From: an uncultured Oscillospiraceae bacterium
Lineage (GTDB): Bacteria; Bacillota; Clostridia; Oscillospirales; Oscillospiraceae
Length of the DNA stretch: 5,107 nt
Reading direction: 5' to 3'
NCBI GenBank assembly: GCA_900758955.1
Contig: CAAETL010000105.1
Span: 1-5,107, forward strand
Position 1 is the first letter of the stretch. Each line of letters begins with the position of its first letter. Made by a program: the position numbers and the translations under genes. Of this stretch, positions 1 to 5,107 are shown piece after piece. The notes under the pieces were generated by a model that was given only the letters and a program-made list of their open reading frames with translations, was not told where the DNA came from and ran no database searches.

Positions 1-234
1 GCCACAGGGTCGTTTTCAGCCTGTCAAAGAACCCCCAGCTTTCATTATTGCCTTCTCCGGTCGCTTTACACCTACACCGCACTACGTGCGATGCGCTCGG
101 CTTGCACTTCCTTTTCCGCCATACGACGTCGATTGTAAAGCAGCAGGTCTCGCGTATTCTCATATCCGTCCATTGTATTTTTCATTGGAAATCATCTTAT
201 CGATTGTTTCCCGCAAAACACTGTCTCCGCCAAA
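1..234 (-). pseudogene. Possible decayed gene remnants, including a serine-recombinase-like fragment
   Basis: No intact gene is convincing here, but the minus strand holds short reading frames in all three phases. From 234 down to a TGA at 162-160 one frame is open for 24 codons and ends in residues reading ETIDKMISNEKYNGRI. This resembles the 'I-x-K-(I/M)-L-x-NEKY-x-G' segment in the recombinase domain of large serine recombinases; the resemblance is from memory and very short. A second frame (ATG at 185, TAG at 74-72) would give 37 residues rich in charged helix formers (e.g. NRRRMAEKEVQAERIA). A third (ATG at 163) stays open to the window edge and ends in NNESWGFFDRLKTTLW. The second and third frames overlap, so one frameshift could join them into a single protein. 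None has a good Shine-Dalgarno site. This could be mobile-element debris or plain intergenic sequence; I do not recognise a definite family. Confidence 0.25.
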
Positions 235-263
235 TTAGGTAGCGACGGTGCTTTTTGCGGGAA
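208..263. repeat. Perfect 11-bp inverted repeat just downstream of the regulator gene
   Basis: The arm TTCCCGCAAAA at 208-218 is exactly complementary to TTTTGCGGGAA at 253-263, with 34 bp between. The right arm lies 3 bp beyond the stop codon of the minus-strand regulator gene. The loop is long for an intrinsic terminator and no clean U-tract directly follows the distal arm, although each arm carries an A/T run. It may be a weak transcript end for the regulator mRNA, a processing or stabilising stem, or an element end. The repeat is directly visible; its function is not. Confidence 0.5.
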
Positions 264-266
264 CGC

Positions 267-992
267 TCAGACCGTTCCTATGCGGTTGGTATAGTTCACC
301 GAGAAGCTGTTTTGCCTGCGATAGGTCTTGAAGTCCTCCCTGTCAAAAATCAGCAGCTTCTTCAGCCGCTCTTCGTCCCGGATGGGCTCTCTGGACAAAA
401 TCGCCTTGGTGGCCAGAGGAAAATGGGGGCCGATGGAAAAGGTACAGAAAAAGCCGGGGACTTCCGTCTGGTTATTGAGCGGGAGCTGGAAGTCCAGGAT
501 CACCAGGTCATTTTCATGAGTCAGATTGCGGAGAAACACCCGGTAGGACAAATCGGAGCGGCGCCCATCACCCGCGAAGCAGTATTTGCAGGCGCAGTAA
601 TTCTCCTCGCTCTCCACCTCGCCGAACAGGGTCGCGGTGTGAGCACTCAGGAATAAAACCTGCCTGCTCAAATAGGCTTTGGGGCGGCCGCTCCACATGT
701 AGACGTACAGGCGCTGCTGGGGCCCGCCCTCCTCCGAAGTGGGCAGATGAAACAGGGAGGACACCTGGACGGCCTCCTGCTCATCAAGCAGGAGGGCGGA
801 GAGGGGTATATCCAGGAGCCTGGCCATCTCGTTCAGGGTGCGCAAATCAATGGAGACCTCGCCCCGCTCATATTTGGAGATGGCGGATTTGCTGCGGTGT
901 AGCATCGCGGAAAATTCTATCAGGGAATAACCCCGGAGCCTGCGGTACTGGCGGAGCCGGTTTCCTACGAGAGAGTCGATGGATTCTTGCAT
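267..992 (-). CDS. XRE-family helix-turn-helix transcriptional regulator with C-terminal putative effector domain
   Basis: The 241-residue protein has a Cro/C1-type helix-turn-helix at about residues 8-66: NRLRQYRRLRGYSL, then the turn and recognition helix around SKSAISKYERGE (34-45), then a helix ending in LLDIPLSALL. That layout is typical of XRE DNA-binding domains. Residues 75-241 form a second domain with mixed strand character and an aromatic-rich tail. It contains a CxCxxC cluster (Cys133, Cys135, Cys138) plus Cys183, and a conserved-looking stretch near 187-203 (IGPHFPLATKAILSREP). I recall similar C-terminal domains in gut Firmicute XRE regulators, but know no established ligand. 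The ATG at 992 is supported by AGGAAGGG 6 nt upstream. It is transcribed away from the MFS-symporter-amidohydrolase operon and shares its control region, which suggests it regulates that operon and perhaps itself. Whether it represses or activates cannot be told. The fold call is firm; the regulatory target is inferred. Confidence 0.9.
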   Translation of the reverse strand: MQESIDSLVGNRLRQYRRLRGYSLIEFSAMLHRSKSAISKYERGEVSIDLRTLNEMARLLDIPLSALLLDEQEAVQVSSLFHLPTSEEGGPQQRLYVYMWSGRPKAYLSRQVLFLSAHTATLFGEVESEENYCACKYCFAGDGRRSDLSYRVFLRNLTHENDLVILDFQLPLNNQTEVPGFFCTFSIGPHFPLATKAILSREPIRDEERLKKLLIFDREDFKTYRRQNSFSVNYTNRIGTV

Positions 993-998
993 AATAAA

Positions 999-1006
999 CC
1001 CTTCCT
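999..1006 (-). promoter_or_regulatory. Ribosome-binding site of the XRE regulator
   Basis: On the minus strand AGGAAGGG lies 6 nt upstream of the ATG at 992-990. This purine-rich match to the anti-Shine-Dalgarno sequence fixes the start codon chosen for the regulator. Confidence 0.75.
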
Positions 1007-1032
1007 AAAACGCAAATTTTTATGAAATTTTA

Positions 1033-1053
1033 CAAGATGGTTTTACCATTTTG
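1033..1053. promoter_or_regulatory. Inverted repeat in the divergent control region, candidate operator
   Basis: The core is a perfect ATGGT-TTT-ACCAT (1037-1049). The arms extend to 9 bp each with a single mismatch (positions 1036/1050). It lies downstream of the regulator promoter's -10 box, inside the predicted regulator 5' leader, and about 95 bp upstream of the rightward -35 box. A short dyad of this size is a typical XRE-dimer target, so autoregulation by roadblock is plausible. It could also act as an RNA hairpin in the regulator leader. The symmetry is observed; binding is inferred. Confidence 0.4.
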
Positions 1054-1073
1054 CAACAACTGATTTTAAGGTC

Positions 1074-1102
1074 ATTATATTATCATCAAAATTCCCTGTC
1101 AA
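1074..1102 (-). promoter_or_regulatory. Sigma-A promoter of the XRE regulator
   Basis: On the minus strand the -35 box is TTGACA (1102-1097) and the -10 box is TATAAT (1079-1074), separated by exactly 17 bp. Both hexamers and the spacing match the housekeeping consensus perfectly. Transcription would start near 1067, giving a leader of about 75 nt before the ATG at 992. A perfect promoter on a regulator gene implies strong basal expression unless it is held down, which fits autorepression. Confidence 0.85.
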
Positions 1103-1138
1103 GTGGAAATTACGCTCATTTTTCCTCTGTGAGTGGAA
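1102..1138. repeat. Pair of AGTGGAA direct repeats, 30 bp apart, between the two promoters
   Basis: AGTGGAA occurs at 1102-1108 and again at 1132-1138, so the copies are offset by exactly 30 bp, close to three helical turns. The left copy abuts the -35 box of the regulator promoter, and the right copy ends 9 bp before the -35 box of the operon promoter. The right copy also forms an imperfect dyad with TTCC at 1122-1125. Same-face spacing next to both -35 boxes suggests binding sites for a protein controlling both transcripts. Seven-bp repeats can arise by chance, so this is tentative. Confidence 0.35.
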
Positions 1139-1147
1139 TAAACTGAT

Positions 1148-1176
1148 TTGACAAACGAGACCGCTTTGCATATACT
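1148..1176 (+). promoter_or_regulatory. Sigma-A promoter of the transporter-amidohydrolase operon
   Basis: TTGACA at 1148-1153 and TATACT at 1171-1176 are separated by 17 bp. The -35 matches consensus perfectly and the -10 has one mismatch. Transcription would begin near 1183, giving a leader of about 44 nt to the MFS start. A TATAAT at 1185-1190 lies just downstream but lacks a properly spaced -35 box, so the upstream pair is preferred. The two divergent promoters have their -35 boxes about 45 bp apart, so one bound protein could affect both. Confidence 0.8.
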
Positions 1177-1211
1177 GCACATAATATAATTTCAACAGAT
1201 TAAAATGCGAA

Positions 1212-1218
1212 AGAGAGG
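1212..1218 (+). promoter_or_regulatory. Ribosome-binding site of the MFS gene
   Basis: AGAGAGG ends 8 nt before the ATG at 1227. It supports that start over the out-of-frame ATG at 1205, which has no Shine-Dalgarno site ahead of it. Confidence 0.65.
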
Positions 1219-1226
1219 TCTTAGTT

Positions 1227-2462
1227 ATGACAACGAATCGAAAAAAATATGTGATGATTTTTTTCCTGACCCTGACCACCCTGTGTTACAGCCTACCTTA
1301 CCTGAGCTCATCGTTCTATACACAGTTTCTGGAGGCATTTTCCCTCAGCAACACTCAGGCCGGGTTCCTCATGAGCATGTTCTCCCTGACGGCGACACCC
1401 GGCTACCTCTTTGGCGGTATCATAGCGGACAAATTCTCACCGAAAAAAGTGATCATGCTCTCCCAGCTCCTGACTGCCGCGCTGGGCTATGCCATGTGCC
1501 TCATTCAGGGCTACAGCATCCTACTGGTCTGTTATCTGGGCTTTGGCATCTCCACTACCTTCCTGCATTGGAGTGCATACCTGAAACTGGTCCGCGCCCA
1601 GGCAAATGAAAATGAAGAGGGGAAGATATTTGGCTTCTTTGAGACCTGCGCCGCCGTGGTTGGAGCCGTTACCAGCTATGGTATTTTGGGCTTGTTGGGA
1701 CATATCAGCAGTTTTCGCGTTGTCACCGCCATATATGCCTCTATCCTCGTCGTTGTAACCATCATCATCGGTCTGACCCTGGAAGATCCAAAGAATGAAC
1801 AGGCCAGCAATGAATTCAATGTAAGAATGGTGGGCAAAGCTCTGGCCCACCCCGTGACCTGGATTAACGGATTCATCGTCATGGGCCTCTTCATCTTGGC
1901 TACCGGCACCAGCTATCTGAATCCCTACCTGTGCAGCGTGTTTGGCACTTCGGTAGAGTTCGGAACCGCCCTCGCCATTGCCAACCGCACTGTCATCCGC
2001 ATTTTTGTGGTGGGCATCGGCGGCCTGCTGCTGGACCGCTGGAAGACGCCCAAGTTCCTGATTGTCTGCTCCCTCAGCCTGGCGGTAATAACCGTAGCGC
2101 TGTTCCTTCTGCCTCAAAATCCCTCCATGATGGTTGTCGCCGCTGTTTTGGCCATCCTGCTGATCTGCATTGCCATTATCGCCCGCCCCGGCATGTATAC
2201 CCCCATTCCCGAAGCCAAGGTCCCCATGGAGATCACAGGCACCGCCATGGGCATCACCTCCGCCGTGGGCTATTCCACCGACCTGTGGCTGTACACCTTG
2301 TGCGGCAACTGGCTGGACGCTTACGGCAACGCGGGTTACCGGAACATCCTTCTTCTCTATCTGGCGGGCCTGGCTATGGTCGTGGTTTGCGCCTTCCTGC
2401 TGCACCGCTATGAGAAGAGTCATAATCTCATCTCCTCCGCCTCCGGGTCCATAGAGAGCTGA
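1227..2462 (+). CDS. MFS family transporter (12 TM, related to the YihN-like branch)
   Basis: The 411-residue protein is of usual MFS length and strongly hydrophobic, consistent with 12 membrane helices in two six-helix halves joined by a charged loop around residues 185-205. The MFS loop 2-3 signature is clear: GGIIADKFSPKK (63-74). A degenerate copy sits at the matching place in the second half, GGLLLDRWKTPK (265-276). The stretch FLHWSAYLKLVRAQANENEEGKIFGFFE (112-139) recalls the loop seen in E. coli YihN-like MFS permeases; this is from memory. It would act in the cytoplasmic membrane, moving a small solute by ion symport, uniport or antiport. The substrate and direction are unknown. It is first in an operon with a sodium symporter and an amidohydrolase, so it may import the same compound or export the hydrolysis product. 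Start ATG 1227 is supported by AGAGAGG 8 nt upstream. Confidence 0.9.
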   Translation: MTTNRKKYVMIFFLTLTTLCYSLPYLSSSFYTQFLEAFSLSNTQAGFLMSMFSLTATPGYLFGGIIADKFSPKKVIMLSQLLTAALGYAMCLIQGYSILLVCYLGFGISTTFLHWSAYLKLVRAQANENEEGKIFGFFETCAAVVGAVTSYGILGLLGHISSFRVVTAIYASILVVVTIIIGLTLEDPKNEQASNEFNVRMVGKALAHPVTWINGFIVMGLFILATGTSYLNPYLCSVFGTSVEFGTALAIANRTVIRIFVVGIGGLLLDRWKTPKFLIVCSLSLAVITVALFLLPQNPSMMVVAAVLAILLICIAIIARPGMYTPIPEAKVPMEITGTAMGITSAVGYSTDLWLYTLCGNWLDAYGNAGYRNILLLYLAGLAMVVVCAFLLHRYEKSHNLISSASGSIES

Positions 2463-2479
2463 CATGAACTGACATGAAC
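2460..2479 (+). repeat. 10-bp tandem duplication across the MFS stop and symporter start
   Basis: TGACATGAAC occurs twice back to back (2460-2469 and 2470-2479). The first copy holds the MFS stop TGA (2460-2462) and an ATG at 2465 that is followed at once by AAC and TGA, a two-codon reading frame. The second copy holds the symporter start ATG at 2474. Removing one copy would leave the natural arrangement of stop, 2 nt, then start. The only purine-rich stretch, AGAGAG near 2453-2458, is well spaced for the first ATG and too far from the real one, so the symporter probably depends on translational coupling or reinitiation. Confidence 0.85.
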
Positions 2480-3892
2480 ATTTTAGACTGCATCGTTTTA
2501 GCCCTGTCCATTTTGGCGGTCTTTGCCGTTGGAGTGCTTTCCGGGCGGCGCTCCCGGGCGAGCGCCAGCGAGGGAGAGTTCCTGATGGCTAATAAGAGCC
2601 TCAACAAACTCCAGACTGGCTTTTCCACCGCCGCCACCGACTTCGGCGGCAGCGGTATGGTGGGAGCCATCGGCTACTGCTATCTCGTGGGCATGAGTGG
2701 TATCTGGTGGAACCTGACGGCGGCCCCCGCCTTTCTCATTGTCGGATTTCTGTTCGCCAAGGCGTTCAACCGCATGGACAGCGCGACTCTGCCGGACTAT
2801 CTGGGAAAGCGGTATTCTCCCGCCGTAAAATTGCTGGCCAGCGTTATGCACATCTGTTCAAATGTGGCGTTGCTGTCCTCTCAGTTTACCATTGCCTGCG
2901 CCGTCCTGTACACCATCACCGGATTCAGCATGACTCTCTGTCTGATCATCTGCCTACTGCTGGTCATCTGCCTCACCAGCGGTGGACTGCGGTCGGTGGT
3001 CAACACGGACGCGGTGCTCTTCGTGATTATTGTGACCTCCCTGGTGGTGGCGGTCCCCATCGTCCTCCACGCTGGCGGCGGCCTGGGGAGCATCGCCGCC
3101 CGGCTGCCCGACGGTTTTCTGCGGGTAACGGAGCTGGGATTCTGGACGCCCTTCTCCTGGTTCCTGCTGTGCTTCATAGGCTACTCCACCAATCAGAACT
3201 ATGTGCAACGGATGGCCGCCGCCGAAACGGAGGACACTGCGCGGTTCGGCGCGATTTTCTCCGGCTGCTTCTATCTGATTATCTCGGTGATTCTGGGGAT
3301 TATCGGCGTTTCCGCTTCCGTATTGATGCCGGGGATAGAGGACAGCAACGCCGTGTTCCCGGAGCTGCTGCTGCGGTTTTTCCCGCACGGCCTGATTGGG
3401 CTGGGGGTGGCCGGCGTGTTTGCGGCCACTATCTCCACAGCTACCTCGATCCTGCACGCCACGACTACCCTTATTGTCAATGACATCTGGGTCCCGTTAC
3501 GGAGGGAAAAAGCAGCCGGCGTGGTACGGGTATCCCGCGCTATGGTTTGGGTCGTGGCCCTGCTCAGCATCGGCATCTCCATGGTCTCCCAGAATATCAT
3601 CAACGTCATATACATTTCCGGTCTCTTTTACGGCGCCTGCGTCTTTATGCCCATGGTCTTCGGCATGAAGAGTTCCTTTGCCAAGGCCAACGGCGCTCTT
3701 GCCAGTATGCTTGCCGCCCTGGCGGTCAGCCTTGCCTGGGAGTATCTGCCCCGGTTCCGCCCGGCGGTTCTGGAAGCACTGCCCTCCAACGTGGTAGGCA
3801 TCCTGATAGGCGCCATCGTATTGACTGTCGTTTCCAAGTTAGGAGCCTCCGGATCCCCGAGAAAAACCAACCATACACAAATTAAGGAGTGA
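2474..3892 (+). CDS. Sodium:solute symporter family (SSS) transporter
   Basis: The 472-residue membrane protein is within the usual SSS length (about 450-550) and has roughly 12-13 hydrophobic segments. Family hallmarks are visible: the early FGGSGMVGAIGYCYLVGMSGIWW stretch is split across residues 58-79. DYLGKRYS lies at 108-115 and NQNYVQRMAAAETEDTAR at 240-257. The sodium-site helix contains AATISTATSILH (317-328). Aligned by eye to vSGLT and PutP, A318, S321 and T322 would correspond to the sodium-2 ligands, and the NDIW ending (336-339) also fits. It should couple sodium entry to uptake of a small organic solute across the cytoplasmic membrane; substrate is unknown. Its start follows a 10-bp tandem duplication and has no well-placed Shine-Dalgarno site, implying coupling to the MFS gene. 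The stop TGA lies 5 bp before the amidohydrolase ATG. Family assignment is firm; specificity is not. Confidence 0.92.
   Translation: MNILDCIVLALSILAVFAVGVLSGRRSRASASEGEFLMANKSLNKLQTGFSTAATDFGGSGMVGAIGYCYLVGMSGIWWNLTAAPAFLIVGFLFAKAFNRMDSATLPDYLGKRYSPAVKLLASVMHICSNVALLSSQFTIACAVLYTITGFSMTLCLIICLLLVICLTSGGLRSVVNTDAVLFVIIVTSLVVAVPIVLHAGGGLGSIAARLPDGFLRVTELGFWTPFSWFLLCFIGYSTNQNYVQRMAAAETEDTARFGAIFSGCFYLIISVILGIIGVSASVLMPGIEDSNAVFPELLLRFFPHGLIGLGVAGVFAATISTATSILHATTTLIVNDIWVPLRREKAAGVVRVSRAMVWVVALLSIGISMVSQNIINVIYISGLFYGACVFMPMVFGMKSSFAKANGALASMLAALAVSLAWEYLPRFRPAVLEALPSNVVGILIGAIVLTVVSKLGASGSPRKTNHTQIKE
3884..3889 (+). promoter_or_regulatory. Ribosome-binding site that decides the amidohydrolase start
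   Basis: AAGGAG at 3884-3889 lies 8 nt before the ATG at 3898. An in-frame GTG at 3889 overlaps this site and so cannot use it, so ATG 3898 is the likely start. The site sits inside the last codons of the symporter gene, so the two genes are probably translated together. Confidence 0.8.
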
Positions 3893-3897
3893 ATCGT

Positions 3898-5085
3898 ATG
3901 ATTACATTGAAAAACTGCCGTTTGATTCCCGAGCTGACGGAAGACTACGATGATGTTATGGCGGACATTCTGCTGGACGGCAAGGTCATCCGGGAGATTA
4001 ATGCCCCTGGGACCGGCACTAAAGGCGAGACCGTGATGGATTTGGAGGGCAAAACGGTCATGCCGGGCCTCTTTGACCTGCACATGCACTTCAATTTTGA
4101 CACCGTAAATGTCTATGAACTCCGGGCCCGGGGGGAGAGTCAGGCTCTGCTGAACGGCATTTCTTATGGATATCAGTATCTGCGCAACGGCTACACCACC
4201 GTCCGGGACTGCGGGTGCATGTACTATCTGGGCGTCTATCTGCGGGACGCCTATGCCAGCGGATTGCTGATGGGTCCCCGGGTCATCACAGCCGGCGCCT
4301 GCAACAGCCCGTCCGCAATGGGCAACAGCGCCTTCGGCCCCGTCTACAAGGAGTTCAACGGCCCTCATGAGGCGTGGGAGGTTGCCCGGACCGACATTGC
4401 GGCGGGAGCCGACTTTGTCAAGTATATGGTTACCGGCGCAGTGATGAACAAGGGTGGCGACCCCGGAGCCATGATCTGCACCCGGGAGGAGCTGCATGTA
4501 CTCTCCGACGTGGCCAAGAGCCTCAACACCTATGTGGCCGCCCACTGCCATGGCAAGGAAGGTATCATGGCCTGCGCCGAGGAGGAGATCGGCACCATTG
4601 AGCACGCCTCTTACATCGACGACGAGTGCATTGAAGCTCTGCTGGCTCACGGCAATGTGACTGCCGTGATCCCGACACTCTCGGTTGCCTATTCCATGGC
4701 CAGAAACATCACCGGAAACACTCCTGACTTCATGCGGGAGCGGTCTTTGGACGTGATGGAAAACATACGTCAGAACATGGCCAAGGCATACCGGGCGGGC
4801 GTCCGCATGGGCTGGGGCTCGGATGCTGACCGGGACACCTTCAGTCTCCAGCCCGGACTGGAATTCAAGGCCCGCAGGGAATTTATGGATTTGTCCAACG
4901 TGGAGCTGTTGCGCCAGGCCACCATCGACAGCGCCCGGATCGTCCATCTGGACAGCCAGGTGGGTACGGTCAAGGTTGGAAAGCTGGCCGATTTGATTTG
5001 CGTCGACGGCAACCCGGACCAGGATATTTCCGCCATGTATCGGCTCCCCGCTTACGTCTGGAAGGAAGGAAAGCTCTTCGTGTAA
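3898..5085 (+). CDS. Metal-dependent amidohydrolase (imidazolonepropionase/prolidase-like branch)
   Basis: The 395-residue protein belongs to the amidohydrolase superfamily of TIM-barrel metal hydrolases. The N-terminal strand region leads into VMPGLFDLHMHF (54-65), with HxH ligands H62 and H64. The bridging, normally carboxylated lysine is K175 in DFVKYMVTG. The later ligands are H216 in AAHCHG, H236 in IEHAS and D309 in GWGSDAD. All residues for a binuclear metal centre are thus present, and it ends with the usual GKLADLICVDGNP segment (361-373) of the small beta domain. No signal peptide is seen, so it should act in the cytoplasm on an imported compound. Relatives of this type hydrolyse Xaa-Pro or Xaa-Arg dipeptides, imidazolonepropionate and similar amides; which applies here is unknown. 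ATG 3898 is preferred over the in-frame GTG at 3889 because AAGGAG lies 8 nt upstream. It is last of the three genes visible; 22 bp follow with no clear terminator, so the operon may continue. Confidence 0.92.
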   Translation: MITLKNCRLIPELTEDYDDVMADILLDGKVIREINAPGTGTKGETVMDLEGKTVMPGLFDLHMHFNFDTVNVYELRARGESQALLNGISYGYQYLRNGYTTVRDCGCMYYLGVYLRDAYASGLLMGPRVITAGACNSPSAMGNSAFGPVYKEFNGPHEAWEVARTDIAAGADFVKYMVTGAVMNKGGDPGAMICTREELHVLSDVAKSLNTYVAAHCHGKEGIMACAEEEIGTIEHASYIDDECIEALLAHGNVTAVIPTLSVAYSMARNITGNTPDFMRERSLDVMENIRQNMAKAYRAGVRMGWGSDADRDTFSLQPGLEFKARREFMDLSNVELLRQATIDSARIVHLDSQVGTVKVGKLADLICVDGNPDQDISAMYRLPAYVWKEGKLFV

Positions 5086-5107
5086 TTGTCCCCGATGGAT
5101 AACCGAA

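Noticed and set aside
78..90. Small hairpin CGCAC-TAC-GTGCG
   Set aside because: A 5-bp stem with no U-tract and no adjacent gene end is within chance expectation.
48..242. A 64-codon plus-strand frame in the left flank
   Set aside because: There is no ribosome-binding site or family resemblance; the composition gives no coding signal.
1241..1264. A7 (1241-1247) and T7 (1258-1264) runs near the MFS start as a phase-variable tract
   Set aside because: Seven-base runs are short for slippage switching, and both encode ordinary Lys and Phe codons at a membrane-protein N-terminus.
1043..1279. A 78-codon minus-strand frame through the divergent control region
   Set aside because: It overlaps both promoters and the MFS start and has no Shine-Dalgarno site or family resemblance.
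1205..1609. An out-of-frame ATG at 1205 opening a 134-codon frame over the MFS start
   Set aside because: There is no ribosome-binding site before it, and the overlapping frame encodes the clear MFS protein.
1521..2465. A 314-codon open frame antisense to the MFS gene
   Set aside because: It is rich in Gly, His, Gln and Asp as expected for the reverse complement of a hydrophobic coding sequence, and no family features are seen.
3889..3897. GTG at 3889 as the amidohydrolase start
   Set aside because: It overlaps the AAGGAG site that is ideally spaced for the ATG at 3898.
3628..4947. A 439-codon open frame antisense to the symporter end and the amidohydrolase
   Set aside because: It is longer than the amidohydrolase itself, but its composition is that of a shadow of a GC-rich gene. 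It has no recognisable domain, while the sense strand has full motif and metal-site conservation.

Overview
The window looks like a chromosomal segment from a moderately GC-rich Firmicute, plausibly a gut Clostridia/Oscillospirales-type organism. This is inference from three things: GC-rich third codon positions beside an AT-rich intergenic region, near-consensus sigma-A promoters, and strong purine-rich Shine-Dalgarno sites. No marker gene fixes the taxon.

Layout: (1) Positions 1-266 hold no convincing intact gene. On the minus strand there are short broken reading frames, one with a weak resemblance to the 'NEKY-G' segment of large serine recombinases, and a perfect 11-bp inverted repeat. 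(2) Positions 267-992 (minus) encode an XRE-type DNA-binding regulator with a large C-terminal domain. (3) Positions 993-1226 are an AT-rich divergent control region. It carries a perfect-consensus promoter for the regulator, a near-consensus promoter for the rightward genes, an inverted repeat and a pair of direct repeats that are candidate operators. (4) Positions 1227-5085 (plus) form a tight three-gene operon: an MFS transporter, a sodium:solute symporter and a metal-dependent amidohydrolase. Gaps are 11 bp and 5 bp.

Reading of the system: a divergently transcribed regulator next to two unrelated secondary transporters and one cytoplasmic amidohydrolase suggests a locally controlled import-and-hydrolysis (or import-hydrolysis-export) module for a small amide-type compound such as a dipeptide or cyclic amide. 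The substrate cannot be read from the sequence. The most unusual detail is a 10-bp tandem duplication exactly at the MFS/symporter junction. It creates a two-codon minicistron ahead of the symporter start and moves that start away from its only plausible ribosome-binding site.
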